A DNA stretch of 35,136 bases. It comes from Flavobacteriales bacterium (GTDB lineage Bacteria; Bacteroidota; Bacteroidia; Flavobacteriales_F; PHOS-HE28). The DNA is taken from NCBI GenBank assembly GCA_016702645.1, contig JADJDP010000034.1, positions 1 through 35,136 on the forward strand, written 5' to 3'. Shown piece by piece: positions 33,844-35,136 of the stretch (positions are counted from its first letter, which is position 1; each line of letters starts with the position of its first letter). The notes beneath the pieces are model-generated. The model made no database searches. It was given only the letters and a program-made list of their open reading frames with translations, and was not told the origin of the DNA. A program made the translations under genes and the position numbers.

Positions 33844-35136
33844 CGTTTCAGGATGACGTGGCCGTTGTACGTACGATCACTGGTTAGGTTCAGCACATAG
33901 AAGTAGGTGGCATCGGGCAGGTCTCGCCCGAACAGGGCGCGGCCGTCCCACTCGTTCTCGTAGCCATAGCTCTCGAAAACCAGTTGCCCCCACCGGTTGA
34001 ACACTTTGAGCGTGTTTTCGGGGAAGGCACCTATCCCTGTGACCTCCCAGCGATCGTTCACACCATCGCCGTTCGGTGAGAAACCTTGCGGAATGAAGAG
34101 GTCGTTCACACGGATGAGCATGGTATCGCTGATCGACGCACACTGACCCAGCGATACGGTGAGAACGAAGTAGTTTTCGCCGATAGCGAGTTCTTCCACC
34201 GCGCTGTTGGTATCCGATGGTTGGAGTATGGTACCGCTGCCGCTGAGCAGCCACCAATTGGTGTTCGCACCGGGTGTTGCGCTGCCCTCGAACCGGGTCG
34301 TGTTCACCACGTCCAATTCCTGGTCTTGACCGGCATCCACCGTCAGTCCCATGTCCGGATCGATGAAGTTGATGGCTACCGTGTCCACCGTTGTGCAAGG
34401 ACCGAGCGTCACTGTCCAGTACAGGTTGTAGCGACCGAAGTCGGAGCTATGGATCTCCAGTCCCGGAGAGTTCAGGTCGCCATATGATACCAAGCCGAAT
34501 GGAATGCTCCAGACCCCATTACCAACGTTCATGGATGCGCTCAGGACCACTTCATCCCCGCACACGGTTGCGTCGGTTCCGGCATTCGCCGTGGGTGCCA
34601 TACCCACTTCTATGTTGTGCGACTGCTGGGCAAGGCAGGCACCATTGCCCACTGTGTACGTCAGTTCGATCATGCCAACATGGCCGCTCGGGTCGAAGTT
34701 GTTGCCGATCACTCCCGTACCGGTCCATGTACCACCTTGGTCACCCGTCACCAGAGCGCCCAAGGCGATCGCGCTGGAGGTTGCGCAGATGGAAGGCCGG
34801 GCGGTCCAAGCAGCATTTGCCCGAGCAGTAATGCTGATCGTTTGGGTCGCTGATGCTGGACATGGACCAGTAAGCTGATAGGTTATCGAATAGCTGCCCG
34901 GTGAGCTCGTGCTTGGGTTAATCGATCCGGTGCTTTCATCGATCGAGAGACCGGTGGCAGGCTGCGAACTGAAGAGGCCGCCACCGTTCGCCACCGATGG
35001 TGTGACCGCTGTTTCGTTACTACAGAAGCTGCTGGGCCAATAGGTGAAACTAGCGTCCGCGGGTTCCAGGAAGGTGACGCTCACCACGTCCACGGCAGTG
35101 CAGTTTGCCCGTGTTGACGGTCCATGTCAATTCGAA
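33840..35136 (-). CDS. T9SS type B adhesin, 3' part, truncated by window edge
   Basis: The visible C-terminal ~430 residues carry Ig-like repeats and a type B sorting domain: FIPQGFSPNGDGVNDRWEV, then KVFNRWGQLVFES and NEWDGRALFG, ending at TGA 33840-33842. Two blocks correspond inside the protein: LYWTVTLGPCTTVDTVAINF and, after removing one A from AAA at 35104-35106, LTWTVNTGNCTAVDVVSVTF. This supports both an internal repeat and a single-base error at the window edge. The gene continues past 35136. Its stop overlaps the PorP/SprF start. Confidence 0.85.

Overview
The window looks like a chromosomal segment from a high-GC member of the Bacteroidota (Flavobacteriales-like). The main evidence is the type IX secretion (T9SS) repertoire: type A and type B C-terminal sorting domains, two PorP/SprF-family membrane proteins, two PD40/OmpA proteins and a GldL-like small membrane protein. 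TAnnTTTG-like -7 promoter elements and a fold-III arginine decarboxylase next to a deoxyhypusine-synthase-like gene fit the same group. GC is estimated by eye at about 60%. No rRNA, tRNA, CRISPR array or complete insertion sequence was seen.

Positions 1-6.2 kb form an accessory region. Two secreted-protein genes (one a lamin-tail/T9SS type A protein) are broken by many indels. A MazF/PemK toxin-antitoxin pair and a winged-helix/AbiEii-type nucleotidyltransferase pair follow. Four + oriented copies of a ~140-bp repeat lie between these genes. The repeat behaves like the 3' end of a coding sequence: its conserved frame contains GKPLTIPAEAAGPKPEYLE, it ends in a stop just after a VFG motif, and most differences between copies fall at third codon positions.

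Positions 6.2-17.1 kb hold a 2H phosphoesterase, a six-helix-type membrane protein, two SAM methyltransferases, a small T9SS type A protein, an uncharacterised secreted protein, a degenerate 2H paralog with a small partner gene, a Pif1-like helicase with a C-terminal HTH, an ORF6N protein interrupted by an in-frame stop, a LexA-like XRE/S24 repressor and a MORN-repeat protein.

Positions 17.1-23.7 kb are mostly minus-strand housekeeping genes: a VOC protein with a GldL-like partner, a polyamine locus (arginine decarboxylase, deoxyhypusine-synthase-like protein, acidic small protein), corA with an overlapping MscS channel gene, and pepE.

Positions 23.7-35.1 kb form a minus-strand surface-protein locus. 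A three-gene cassette occurs twice in the same order: T9SS type B adhesin, PorP/SprF-like protein, PD40/OmpA periplasmic protein. Start and stop codons overlap or abut. The inferred arrangement is that each adhesin is exported by the T9SS, held at the outer membrane by its own PorP/SprF partner, and tied to peptidoglycan by its own OmpA protein.

Many frames are interrupted by single-base indels, often beside short homopolymers, while the reading on both sides stays clearly coding. I treat most of these as probable sequence or assembly errors. The dense cluster at 0.3-3.9 kb could also be real decay.
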